This document shows, piece by piece, positions 1 to 8,521 of a stretch of 64,000 nucleotides of DNA. Position 1 is the stretch's first letter. The number at the start of each line of letters is the position of its first letter. Source of the DNA: WLMZ01 sp031410915 (GTDB taxonomy: Bacteria; Actinomycetota; Acidimicrobiia; Acidimicrobiales; Ilumatobacteraceae); assembly GCA_031410915.1 (NCBI GenBank), contig JANNZY010000147.1, forward strand, positions 72,820-136,819, in the 5' to 3' direction. The notes beneath the pieces were generated by a model. The model worked only from the letters and a program-made list of their open reading frames with translations, was not told the DNA's origin and made no database searches. Made by a program: the position numbers and the translations under genes.

Positions 1-3000
1 AGCTGCGCCGACCGCTCGTCCGCCTCGCGTCGCAGCTCGTCGTCGCGGAACGTGCGTCCGAGCGCATCGAGGAGACGAGGTAGTTCCAGAGCAGCGCACC
101 CGCGCAACGTCGTCAACGAACGATCGATTCGATCCCGGTCGCCGTCTGCTCCGGCCAGCGCGAGTTGGACATGAGCCAGCGCTGCGTACCTGGCGGTGCC
201 GCGGCCCACCGCATCGTCCATGACAACTGTGGCCAGTTCGGCGGCCCGCGCGTCGTCGCCCGCAGCGTGAGCCACTCGGGCGCGAACCAGCCCGAGTCGA
301 TGTCGCTGGTGCCACGCCATCGTGCCGTTCCAGGTCTCGATCGCAGCCAGGAGCCGCAGCGCCGACGCCGCCCCGTCGAAATCCTCGCGGGCGAGATGTC
401 CGTCGGCCAGATCCAGCCAGCCGACCCAATAGGCCTCAGCCAAGCCCTCCGAGTTCGGACCAGATCCATCGGACGCGCCGTTGAGCGCAATCGCGGACAT
501 GTTCAGCTCGTCGGCCTCGGCCAGGCGACCGGCGCCGCGCAGCACCCACGCCCGTACGTTGCGCTCGACGGCACGGAACCGTTGCCCGACCGCCCCGGCG
601 GCGTCGATCGCATCCCGGAACTCCCCGCAGGCCAACAGGGCATCGGCGACGCGGCCCAATTGCCCGAGCGCGAACACCCGCCCGAATCGTCCGTGCAACG
701 GCGCAAACGGATGCGCCAGATGCGACGGGTCGATCAGCGCATGGTCGATCAGTTCGAGCGCTTCACTCGGCCGCCCCTCGTGCACGCGAAGGTGGCCGAG
801 CCAGACCTCGGCGACACCCCGCACGGCCGGAGGGCTCGCCAGCGCGTCGACGAGGCGACGCTGCGCGCCGGCGGTGTCACCGCCACCGTGTCGCACCCGC
901 CCCCCGAGCGCCAGTCCACTGGCGCGGACCGGGCTCGTCGGATCGGCCCGCTCGACGGCTTCATCGGCGTAGCGCTGCGCGCTCTCGTAACGCCTGCGGT
1001 AGTAGTCCACCCAGCCGGCCACCTCCAGCGCACTCGGACCCCCGCCCAGTTCGATCGCGCGCACGGCCTCGACAGCGGCCTCGTCGAGCCGCTGCGCAGA
1101 CATCAGCACGCGTGCCAACCGAGTGTGAATGTCAGCTCGGTCGATGGCGTGCAGCGATGCGCGCAGGTGGTCTTCGGCCGACGACAGGTCCGAGCGGGCC
1201 AACGACAGCGCCGCGGCATCGCGAAAGGCGTCCGCGGCGATCGTCGTCGCGCCGCCGAGGCGGGCATGCACTGCAACCGCGAGGACATCGCCCCCTGGCC
1301 GCTCCTGCAGCACGCGCGCCGCGTCGCGGTGCAGCAACGCGCGTCGAGCGGCACCGGTCGTCGCGACCAGTGCTTCACGCACGAGCGCGTGACGGAAGAC
1401 GAAGCCCGCTCCGCTCTCGTCGAGCAGGCCGACACTCGCCGCCCGCTCCATCCGTTCGATGACATCGATCGCCGACACATCCATGACCGCAGCGAGGAGG
1501 TCGACATCCAGCGCCGCATCCAGCACGGCACCGACGCGGACCACGTCGGCGGCGTCCTGATCGAGCCGGCTCAACGTGCTGGCCACCGTCTGCTGCACCG
1601 TGTGCGGTAACTCGTCGTCGTCTCCTTGGGTCGCACCGGCCAGTGCCAGCGCGAACAGCGGGTTGCCCCCGCTCCGTCGATAGACGGCGTCGGCGCGGAT
1701 TGCGTCACCGTCGACATCGATCAGTGCCTCGATGGCCGCTCGGTCGAGCGGGCCGACAGCGACCTCGACGGCTCCGCTGACCCCGGTGCCTGGCCGCCCG
1801 ACGACCACGACCAGCAGTGCTCCGGCGCGCCCTTGGACCCACCGCATCCACTCGGACGTCGTGCGGTCGGCCCGCTCCGCGTTCTCGAGCACCAACACGA
1901 GCGGCGACGCTTCAGTGGTCAGTGCAGCGAGCACGGCGGCGAACCAACGCGCCTGATCGCCGCCCGTGTCGGGCACGGTCGTCGCCGGGCGATCGCCGAT
2001 GCCGACCGCAGCTGCGACCGCTGCATCGATCCCCGCCGCGTCGAGCAGCGGCTGCAGCGGCAGATCGCGACCGAGTTCGTCGGCACGCGTCACCCGGATC
2101 CGCGCTCGCGAACGGCGAGCTCGATCGATGAAGTGCTCGACGAGCGCGGTTTTGCCGATGCCGGCCTCGCCGACCACGACGACCACTCGAGCCGTCGCTT
2201 GCAGATCCGCCAGCTGGGCGTCGAGCAGCGCAACCTCGCGATCGCGCCCGATCAGCCTGGCTCGTGGCCGTTCCACGAGCGCGACGTCGACGTCGCCGGC
2301 GGTCAGCAGCGCCGAGTGCAATGCCTCGGTCTCCGCGCTCGGCGACACGCCGAGCTCCTCGGCCAAGTGCCTGCGAAGCTTTGCATACGACGCAAGTGCG
2401 GACGCCGCTCTTCCCGACGCGGTCTGGGCTTGCATCAGGACGCGCAACGACACCTCGTCGAACGGGTCGGCGACCAGCGCGGCCTCGGCCGCGAGTTCAG
2501 CGGTGACGTGATCTCCGGCCTGCAGCGCCGCTGCTGCGACCAAACCACGAGCGCGGGTCACCGACGCGGCCACGGCGGCCCGTTCGGGCTCCAACCACTC
2601 ACCATCGTCTTCGGGGAGTACGTCACCGCGCGCCAGTGCCAGTGCTGCGTCCGCCGCCGCCCGCGCCGCAGCGAGCCGACCGTCGCGCAACGCCGACGAT
2701 GCCTCCACCACCAGATCGCGCAGCGCGTCGACATCGAGCCAATCGACTCGCAAGGTGAACCCGGCCTCTGAGCGGGACAACCGATCCGAGCCCAGGGTCT
2801 TACGCAACCGTGACACGAGCACGCCGAGCTGATCGCTGGGATGCGACGGCGCTTCGTCACCCCAGAGCACCTCAGTGAGCGTCGCGACCGAGACGGGTGT
2901 GCCGCGAGCGACGGCCAGCACTTTGACGAGCAGCCGACCCTTGCGGCTACCGAGATCGCTCTCGGTCACGCCCTCCACGGCGAGGCCGCCGAGCAGTCGA

Positions 3001-3026
3001 ACTCGAAGCGAAGCCGAGGTGGTCAT
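1..3026 (-). CDS. AfsR/SARP-type transcriptional regulator with ATPase and TPR-like regions (3' end outside window)
   Basis: The frame is open from an ATG at 3026 to the left edge, so at least 1008 codons are present and the C-terminus is missing. A TGA lies in frame 24 nt upstream of the ATG, which limits the start. Residues 1-95 resemble an OmpR-like winged helix (LGSRKGRLLVKVLAVARG, then VLVSRLRKTLG). Residues 96-245 match a bacterial transcriptional activation domain (DPFDEVSLRVLMQAQ, LAEELGVSPS). A Walker A motif GEAGIGKT is at 286-293. The remaining roughly 600 residues are Ala/Arg-rich helical repeats expected for TPRs. Proteins of this class switch on secondary metabolism or stress genes in actinomycetes. 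Its target is unknown; the divergent glycan genes at 3273 are the nearest candidates. Confidence 0.88.
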   Translation of the reverse strand, partial: MTTSASLRVRLLGGLAVEGVTESDLGSRKGRLLVKVLAVARGTPVSVATLTEVLWGDEAPSHPSDQLGVLVSRLRKTLGSDRLSRSEAGFTLRVDWLDVDALRDLVVEASSALRDGRLAAARAAADAALALARGDVLPEDDGEWLEPERAAVAASVTRARGLVAAAALQAGDHVTAELAAEAALVADPFDEVSLRVLMQAQTASGRAASALASYAKLRRHLAEELGVSPSAETEALHSALLTAGDVDVALVERPRARLIGRDREVALLDAQLADLQATARVVVVVGEAGIGKTALVEHFIDRARRSRARIRVTRADELGRDLPLQPLLDAAGIDAAVAAAVGIGDRPATTVPDTGGDQARWFAAVLAALTTEASPLVLVLENAERADRTTSEWMRWVQGRAGALLVVVVGRPGTGVSGAVEVAVGPLDRAAIEALIDVDGDAIRADAVYRRSGGNPLFALALAGATQGDDDELPHTVQQTVASTLSRLDQDAADVVRVGAVLDAALDVDLLAAVMDVSAIDVIERMERAASVGLLDESGAGFVFRHALVREALVATTGAARRALLHRDAARVLQERPGGDVLAVAVHARLGGATTIAADAFRDAAALSLARSDLSSAEDHLRASLHAIDRADIHTRLARVLMSAQRLDEAAVEAVRAIELGGGPSALEVAGWVDYYRRRYESAQRYADEAVERADPTSPVRASGLALGGRVRHGGGDTAGAQRRLVDALASPPAVRGVAEVWLGHLRVHEGRPSEALELIDHALIDPSHLAHPFAPLHGRFGRVFALGQLGRVADALLACGEFRDAIDAAGAVGQRFRAVERNVRAWVLRGAGRLAEADELNMSAIALNGASDGSGPNSEGLAEAYWVGWLDLADGHLAREDFDGAASALRLLAAIETWNGTMAWHQRHRLGLVRARVAHAAGDDARAAELATVVMDDAVGRGTARYAALAHVQLALAGADGDRDRIDRSLTTLRGCAALELPRLLDALGRTFRDDELRREADERSAQ

Positions 3027-3272
3027 CCCGGTGCAGTCGCGGCCTCAGCCGGCGGCCATCTCCATCGGGGCCGCGATTACGCACGACATGTCCATCACAG
3101 GCGGCCGACAGTACCAGTGCTCGGGGGTCACGTCGGTCACGCTTCGGCGACATCAGGGGTAGGGTGACATTCCTTCTGGGACGAGTCGCCTCGTTTGGGC
3201 AGGACGGCCCTGGCGCTGTCGACCCGTGCAGGCTCGACGCCTCGACCTTCCACGTCGAGGAGCTCTCCGCCC
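3027..3272. promoter_or_regulatory. divergent intergenic region between the AfsR-like regulator and the glycan genes
   Basis: The 246-nt gap separates two outward-facing genes, so it must hold promoters in both directions. A ribosome binding site GAGGAG at 3257-3262 serves the plus-strand gene. No convincing -35/-10 pair or operator palindrome was recognised by eye. Confidence 0.4.
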
Positions 3273-4475
3273 ATGCCCAACGGCCCGTTTCGTCATCCCG
3301 GTTCGCCGTCCGCTGATCGCTCCATCGCGACACGGATCGGCATCCTCAGCACGTATCCGCCGAAGCTGTGCGGCCTGGCGACGTTCGCCGCGGCACTGGA
3401 GTTGGAGCTGGTTCGCGCCGGGAATCGGGTGGACATCGTGCGCATCGACGACGGTGATCCCACCGACGAGATCGTGACGCGGCGACCGAAGTCCGTCATC
3501 GCCGACCTCGTCAATGGCGACGCGAGCTCCATCCGTCGTGCGGCTGCGGTGTTGTCGCGGTCGGACGTGGCCATCATCCAGCACGAATACGGCATCTTCG
3601 GCGGCGTCGACGGCGACGAGGTGTTGGACCTCATGGGCTTGCTCTCGATCCCGGCAATCGTCGTGTTGCACACGGTTCCACTCGTGCCGACGCCGCACCA
3701 GCGGTCCGTACTGGAGTCGGTCGTCGAGCTGGCCGAGCGCGTCGTGGTCATGTCGCCGACGGCGCACGAGCGCCTCGTGTCGGGCTATCCGGTCGACCGG
3801 CGCAAGGTGGCATTGATCCCGCACGGCGCCGCCGTGCCGGCGTTCGAACACGATGACGAAGAATTCGCAAGCACCGCCCGGCCGCAGCTGCTGACGTGGG
3901 GCCTGCTCGGGCCGGGCAAGGGCATCGAGCACGTCATCGACGCGCTGTCGCTGTACGGCGACATGTCACATCGGCCGCGCTACACCGTCGCCGGCGTCAC
4001 CCATCCAAAGGTGTTCGCCCGCGATGGCGACGAGTACCGCATGTCGCTGATCCGCCGGTCGTGGTCGGTCGGCGTGGCCGGCTCGGTGTCGTTCGACGAC
4101 ACCTACCGCGACGTGCCGGCGCTCACCCGGTTCGTCTCGTCGGCGACCGCCATCGTGCTGCCGTACGACTCGCGCGATCAAGTCACGTCCGGCGTCCTCG
4201 TCGACGCCATTGCGGCAGGCCGGCCCGTCGTCGCGACGGCGTTCCCGCACGCGGTCGAACTGCTCGCGTCCGGAGCGGGCATCGTCGTGCCGCACGAGGA
4301 TCCGATCGCGCTGGCCGAGGCGATCCAGTCGCTGTCCGATCGCGACGTGTTGGAGTCGATGGCCAGTGAGGCCCGTCGCCTGGCCCCGTCGCTCAGCTGG
4401 AAGGCAGTTGCCAGCCGCTATGCGGCGCTCGCCGACGCGCTCGCGAGAACCGAACGCGAGCCGGTCGCGATATGA
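3273..4475 (+). CDS. GT4-family glycosyltransferase
   Basis: This 400-residue protein has the layout of a GT-B glycosyltransferase. The N-terminal Rossmann half starts IGILSTYPPKLCGLATF, where the GLATF-type loop usually contacts the acceptor. The C-terminal nucleotide-sugar half holds GPGKGIEHVIDAL and the stretch SGVLVDAIAAGRPVVAT, which ends in a family-4 type donor site (AVELLASGAGIVVP). The ATG at 3273 is preferred over an upstream in-frame start at 3195 because GAGGAG lies 8-10 nt before it. It overlaps the next gene by ATGA at 4472-4475, so three genes are translated together. The partner GH130 enzyme suggests a mannose- or glucose-containing glycan, but donor and acceptor cannot be read from sequence. 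Confidence 0.85.
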   Translation: MPNGPFRHPGSPSADRSIATRIGILSTYPPKLCGLATFAAALELELVRAGNRVDIVRIDDGDPTDEIVTRRPKSVIADLVNGDASSIRRAAAVLSRSDVAIIQHEYGIFGGVDGDEVLDLMGLLSIPAIVVLHTVPLVPTPHQRSVLESVVELAERVVVMSPTAHERLVSGYPVDRRKVALIPHGAAVPAFEHDDEEFASTARPQLLTWGLLGPGKGIEHVIDALSLYGDMSHRPRYTVAGVTHPKVFARDGDEYRMSLIRRSWSVGVAGSVSFDDTYRDVPALTRFVSSATAIVLPYDSRDQVTSGVLVDAIAAGRPVVATAFPHAVELLASGAGIVVPHEDPIALAEAIQSLSDRDVLESMASEARRLAPSLSWKAVASRYAALADALARTEREPVAI

Positions 4476-5473
4476 ACATCCCGTACCGCTTCGATCACCT
4501 CGCTCGGATGAGCGACTCGCGCGGATTGTTCGAACACGCGCTCGGCACGACACCGCGCACCGAGCACGGTTACTGCACCGACGACAACGCTCGCCTGCTC
4601 GTGGTGACCACCCGAGCCGAAGACGTTGGCCTGGCTGGTCGTCTCGGCCGACTGGCGTTGGCATTCGTGCTCGACGCGCAGGCCGTGGACGGCCGCAGCC
4701 GCAACCGGATGAACCATGCCGGCCGATGGACCGACACCGCCGGTACCGAGGACTGCTGGGGTCGTGGCCTGTGGGCCCTCGGCGCGACGGCGGCTCACCA
4801 CATCGACTTCTCGATGCGCGACTGGTCACAGCGCGGATTCGACCAGGGCGTGCGACAGCGATCGCGCTGGCCGCGCGCCATGGCGTTCGCAGCCCTCGGC
4901 GCGGCGGAAGTCCTCGTCAACGATCCAGATCATCACGAGGCGCGGCGACTCTTGTTCGACGCCGTCGCCGCGATCGGCGAGGTGCCGGCCGGATCGTGGT
5001 CGTGGCCCGAACACCGCCTGCGTTACGCCAACGCCGCACTCGCCGAGGCCGTGATCGCCGCCGGACACGCGCTGGACGACAGCACGATCCTCGATCGTGG
5101 CCTGACGATGCTCGGCTGGTTGCTGGATCTGGAGACCGCCCCCGGACACCTGTCCGTCGTGGGCACCGCAGGTCGAGGCCCGGGCGACGACGCCCCGCAG
5201 TTCGACCAACAGCCGATCGAGATCGCGGCGATGGCCGACGCCTGCTGGAGGGCGTCGGTCGTGACGCGTGACCGATCGTGGTTGCGCGGGGTGGCAGCGG
5301 CCGCGCAATGGTTCGCCGGCGACAACGACACCGGCCAACGAATGTACGACGACGAGTCAGGTGGCGCTTTCGATGGGTTGCAACCGAATCGGGTGAACAT
5401 CAACCAGGGTGCCGAGTCGACGCTCGCGTTCGTGTCGACGATGCAACTAGCGGAGTCACTGGCTCCGCTGTGA
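4472..5473 (+). CDS. alpha/alpha-barrel (six-hairpin-like) protein linked to GT4 and GH130
   Basis: The product is 333 residues, with no signal peptide or membrane segment. It is rich in paired helices and in aromatic/acidic motifs (EHGYCTDDNARLLVV, GTEDCWGRGLWALG, AGSWSWPEH, NQGAESTLAFV). These are typical of (alpha/alpha)6 barrels that bind or cleave sugars. Proteins of this kind are found next to, or fused to, GT4 transferases and GH130 enzymes. The start ATG overlaps the stop of the transferase, and the gene's own TGA overlaps the GTG of the next gene (5470-5473), so it works with both. Whether it is a hydrolase, an epimerase-like protein or a non-catalytic partner is not known. Confidence 0.7.
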   Translation: MNIPYRFDHLARMSDSRGLFEHALGTTPRTEHGYCTDDNARLLVVTTRAEDVGLAGRLGRLALAFVLDAQAVDGRSRNRMNHAGRWTDTAGTEDCWGRGLWALGATAAHHIDFSMRDWSQRGFDQGVRQRSRWPRAMAFAALGAAEVLVNDPDHHEARRLLFDAVAAIGEVPAGSWSWPEHRLRYANAALAEAVIAAGHALDDSTILDRGLTMLGWLLDLETAPGHLSVVGTAGRGPGDDAPQFDQQPIEIAAMADACWRASVVTRDRSWLRGVAAAAQWFAGDNDTGQRMYDDESGGAFDGLQPNRVNINQGAESTLAFVSTMQLAESLAPL

Positions 5474-6759
5474 CGGTTGCGCTGCCCGAGGTGGAGCTGA
5501 CGGACACTGGCATCGAGATGCTCCCTGATCCGACTCGGGTGGTCACGCGCTACTTCGTGCCCGGTCGTGAAGACGTCGGACCGACCGGATCCCGCGCGCC
5601 TGCTGTGATCGGACGCATCCTGGCGTTGACCGAGGAACAGGTCGAGGCGGCGATGCGCGACGTCGACGATCGTTTCGGGGCGCGTCATCCCGATCTGCAC
5701 CGGACCTTCGAGCATCACGCCCGACGAATCGCCGACGGCAGTGGCGTGGACCTCGGCACGAGCCCGGCGCGCCGGCTGCTGCTGGGCGCTTCATTCACCC
5801 ACGAGTACGCGATCGAAGGCGCTGCGTTGTGCAACCCGAGTGGCGTGTTGTTCGGGCCGGAGGCCGACGACGGAGGTCGCCCGTTCGCCCTCAGTCTGCG
5901 CGGGATCGGTGAAGGGCACCGCTCGTCGGTGTCGTTCCGCAGCGGGGCCGTGCACGCCGACGGCACGATCGAAATCGACACGCCCGGCTCACACCCGAGT
6001 CTCGAACAGGCAACAACGACGATTGGTCCATCGTCGTACCGGGTCCGGTTCGACGAATCGACCCTGTTGTCCCAGCGCGTGCTGTGGCCGCAGGACGAGA
6101 CGGAGCGCCAGGGCATGGAGGACGTTCGACTCGTTCGATTCGAGCACGATGACGACATCACCTACTACGGCACGTACACAGCGTTCGACGGCGTCAACAT
6201 CGGCCAGCGCCTGCTGCAGACCGAAGACTTCACGACGTTCGAGATGTCGCCGATGACCGGCGCGGTCGCGTCCGGCAAGGGACTCGCGTTGTTCCCGCGC
6301 CTCGTCGGTGGGCGCTTCGTCGCATTGACACGATCAGACAGGGAGACGAACGCAATCGCGTTCTCCGACGACTTGCGCGAGTGGCGGACGTCGCATCCGA
6401 TCCAGATCCCGACCGAGCCGTGGGAGATGCTGCAGCTCGGCAACTGCGGCTCACCGATCGAGACGGAGGCCGGGTGGGTCGTGATCACCCATGGTGTCGG
6501 GCCGATGCGCACGTACGCGCTGGGCGCCCTGTTGCTCGACCTCGAGCATCCCGAACGCGTCGTCGGCCGCAGTCGCCTGCCGATCATCACGCCGGCCGAC
6601 GCGCGCCGCGACGGCTACGTGCCGAACGTCGTCTACTCCTGCGGTGCGTTCGCACACGGCGACACCCTCGTGCTGCCGTACGGCCTGGCGGACCAGTCGA
6701 TACGAATCGCGACGCTGTCACTCAGCCAGCTGGTCGCTGCGCTGGTCGCCCAACCCTGA
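5470..6759 (+). CDS. GH130-type beta-mannoside phosphorylase/hydrolase-like protein
   Basis: GH130 enzymes phosphorolyse or hydrolyse beta-linked mannosides in the cytoplasm. The 429-residue protein carries the family's landmarks. It has an N-terminal RVVTRYFVPG segment, the five-blade propeller signature EDVRLVRFEHDDDITYYGTY, NRETNAIAFSDDLREW-like blade motifs, and GCRxCGAF-like C-terminal elements (VVYSCGAFAHGDTLVLPYG). A GTG at 5470 is chosen because its GTGA overlaps the preceding stop exactly; the frame is open further upstream, but only as antisense-like Arg-rich sequence. The last 42 nt overlap the convergent stress-protein gene. Substrate linkage within GH130 cannot be assigned here. 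Confidence 0.8.
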   Translation: MTVALPEVELTDTGIEMLPDPTRVVTRYFVPGREDVGPTGSRAPAVIGRILALTEEQVEAAMRDVDDRFGARHPDLHRTFEHHARRIADGSGVDLGTSPARRLLLGASFTHEYAIEGAALCNPSGVLFGPEADDGGRPFALSLRGIGEGHRSSVSFRSGAVHADGTIEIDTPGSHPSLEQATTTIGPSSYRVRFDESTLLSQRVLWPQDETERQGMEDVRLVRFEHDDDITYYGTYTAFDGVNIGQRLLQTEDFTTFEMSPMTGAVASGKGLALFPRLVGGRFVALTRSDRETNAIAFSDDLREWRTSHPIQIPTEPWEMLQLGNCGSPIETEAGWVVITHGVGPMRTYALGALLLDLEHPERVVGRSRLPIITPADARRDGYVPNVVYSCGAFAHGDTLVLPYGLADQSIRIATLSLSQLVAALVAQP

Positions 6760-7557
6760 AGCGATCGGTGCGCGCAGGCCCGGGTGGGTGATGAGCACCG
6801 GACAGGCACCCGCGTCGGCAACAGACAGCGCGACGGAGCCGAAGAGGGATGTCTTGAAGCCGCTGCGGCCGCGCGAACCAATCGCGATCAGGTCCGTCTC
6901 GTGGCTGAGATCGATCAGCACATCGGCCGGCTCACCGCGCCGAACGACACCGGTGACCGGAGCGTGCGTCCGCTCGGCGCATTCGTCGATCGCGCGTTGC
7001 AGCAGAGCTTCGGCCTCGCACGCAGAGGTCGATCCGTCGGCGACGTGCACGAGTCGCAGACCGGCTCCCCGCACGGTCGCCTCGGCGCACGACCAGTCCA
7101 ACGCAATGCCGGATGCGGACGAGCCGTCGACACCGACTGTGATGGTGCGCACCGGTCGAAGGCCGGTACCTCGCACGATCACCACCGGGCACGGACTCGT
7201 GCGGCTCGCCGACCGTGTGACGGAGCCGAGCAGCATGGCGTGTGCGGTGCCGTGGGTGGACGCACCGAGGACGAGCACACTCGCAGTTCGGGCTGCCTCC
7301 ACCAGCGCGTCGCGGGGGTCCAGATGCGTCGTCGTCATGCTGACGCTCAGCGGGGGGAACCGCCTCTGCAGCGATTCCACTGCTCGTTCGAGGCAATGGG
7401 TCTGCAGCTCGCCGGCGCGGTAGAAGTCGACCTCGGCAGGGGGTGTGCTGCACGACATGACGCGCAGCGACGTGTCGCGCGCACCGGCTTCGCAAGCTGC
7501 CCAGAGCAACGCTTCGTATGCTGTCGCCGTACCGTCGAAGCCGACCAGGACGTCCAT
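6718..7557 (-). CDS. tandem universal stress protein (UspA family)
   Basis: The protein is 279 residues with two Usp domains. The first begins MDVLVGFDGTATAYEAL and ends with the nucleotide-binding run VLGASTHGTAHAMLLGSVT. The second begins ITVGVDGSSASGIALDW and ends AIGSRGRSGFKTSLFGSV. The G-2x-G-9x-G(S/T) ATP-binding pattern is recognisable in both, so ATP binding is likely. The ATG at 7557 is preferred because it begins the first beta strand; an upstream ATG at 7599 is possible and neither has a good ribosome binding site. It overlaps the 3' end of the GH130 gene tail-to-tail by 42 nt. Its company (a second Usp, a CBS protein, a flavin-fold protein) suggests a stress or low-oxygen regulon. 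Confidence 0.88.
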   Translation of the reverse strand: MDVLVGFDGTATAYEALLWAACEAGARDTSLRVMSCSTPPAEVDFYRAGELQTHCLERAVESLQRRFPPLSVSMTTTHLDPRDALVEAARTASVLVLGASTHGTAHAMLLGSVTRSASRTSPCPVVIVRGTGLRPVRTITVGVDGSSASGIALDWSCAEATVRGAGLRLVHVADGSTSACEAEALLQRAIDECAERTHAPVTGVVRRGEPADVLIDLSHETDLIAIGSRGRSGFKTSLFGSVALSVADAGACPVLITHPGLRAPIASGLGDQRSDQLAE

Positions 7558-7636
7558 GTGATCATCGTGCCGTGTCGGTCGCCGGCTCACTAGGGCCATG
7601 TGTCAGTAGTCGCGAGGGATTCGTGCGCAGACGCGA

Positions 7637-7667
7637 CGATGCCCGGCCGAGTGTCGGCCGGGCATCG
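7637..7667. terminator. perfect 14-bp inverted repeat, terminator-like
   Basis: The arms CGATGCCCGGCCGA (7637-7650) and TCGGCCGGGCATCG (7654-7667) are perfect complements around a 3-nt loop. It lies 25 nt past the stop of the membrane-protein gene (minus strand). No U-run follows on either strand, so Rho-independent action is uncertain. Confidence 0.6.
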
Positions 7668-7691
7668 TTCGGGAATCCGCGCTGGAGAGTG

Positions 7692-8348
7692 TCAGGCGGT
7701 CCTGGGGGTCTTGCGGTGATGGAACACGCCGAGCACCACGAGCACCAGCATCACTGCCGCAGCTGCGAAGGCTCCGATGGCCGCGTATCCGGCGATCGCA
7801 CCGACCGTCGACCAGGCGTACGCCGACAGCAACAGGCCGCGAAGCGTCTCGCCCTTGAACAGCGTGTTGCGTTGGCCGGTGATGCCATCGGCCTTGGCCT
7901 GGAGCTCGTCGATCGTGGCCTGTGGCGAGCCGGCATCCACGGCCGCCTTCACGTCGGCCTGCGCCGCCCGCTCGGATGCACCGAGGTCAGCGTAGGTGGC
8001 GCCGTCGGCGACGCCCTGGAGGTGACCGTTGATGAAGCTGGCGTAGGCCTCGGCCTCGTCGCCGGTGTTCACCGAGGCACCGGCGAACGACAACAGGTCG
8101 GTACGGCCCTCCTTGGTGAGCGCTTCGGCTGCAGGGAACGAGATGTTCTGCGACGACAGCTCCTTGCCGACGTAGTCGCTGGCGAAGCTGTTCCCCCAGG
8201 TCAACAGTCCGCCGGCGACACCGAACACGACCGTGGCGACCATGCCGAAGCCGATCAGCACACTGTCGATCGTGCGCCGCTTCAGCGCGACGGTCGGAGT
8301 TGCACGTGCGTCGGCGACGGCGGGGGGATGAATGATGGCTGTACTCAT
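7692..8348 (-). CDS. membrane protein of unknown function with two terminal transmembrane segments
   Basis: The 218-residue product has a hydrophobic segment near the N-terminus (VLIGFGMVATVVFGVAGGLL, residues about 30-50). A second, longer one near the C-terminus (about 172-207) is followed by a basic tail (HHRKTPRTA). The soluble stretch between them (about 55-165) is Ala/Asp/Glu-rich and predicted helical, so it is probably extracytoplasmic. A strong GGAGG at 8358-8362 sits 9 nt before the ATG. The gene is divergent from a universal stress protein gene, and a perfect inverted repeat lies midway (8426-8454). No family is recognised. Confidence 0.75.
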   Translation of the reverse strand: MSTAIIHPPAVADARATPTVALKRRTIDSVLIGFGMVATVVFGVAGGLLTWGNSFASDYVGKELSSQNISFPAAEALTKEGRTDLLSFAGASVNTGDEAEAYASFINGHLQGVADGATYADLGASERAAQADVKAAVDAGSPQATIDELQAKADGITGQRNTLFKGETLRGLLLSAYAWSTVGAIAGYAAIGAFAAAAVMLVLVVLGVFHHRKTPRTA

Positions 8349-8425
8349 GGTTCTGGACCTCCGTTGATGAATCTGTCACCGACGGTACGGACCCGACGGC
8401 GCGCCAGCCAGGGGACAGCGACCCG

Positions 8426-8454
8426 ACGGGATGGGACCTTCGACCCCATCCCGT
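8426..8454. promoter_or_regulatory. 10-bp inverted repeat, DosR-box-like, in a divergent promoter region
   Basis: Arms ACGGGATGGG (8426-8435) and CCCATCCCGT (8445-8454) are perfect complements with a 9-nt centre. The core GGGAC-CTTC-GACCC closely matches the mycobacterial DosR/DevR consensus core GGGAC-TWWA-GTCCC. It is centred at 8440, almost exactly midway between two divergent start codons (8348 and 8522), as an operator for both would be. It could also form an RNA hairpin in either leader. Confidence 0.5.
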
Positions 8455-8521
8455 CCCGCTCCTGCGAGCCAGTGACAATGGGCTCTACCGGCGTTGGGTG
8501 CGAGCGGCGGATCATCGAGTC

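Noticed and set aside
165..2771. Long plus-strand frames in the first 2.8 kb
   Set aside because: They lie opposite the AfsR-like gene, whose winged helix, activation domain and Walker A are clear on the minus strand.
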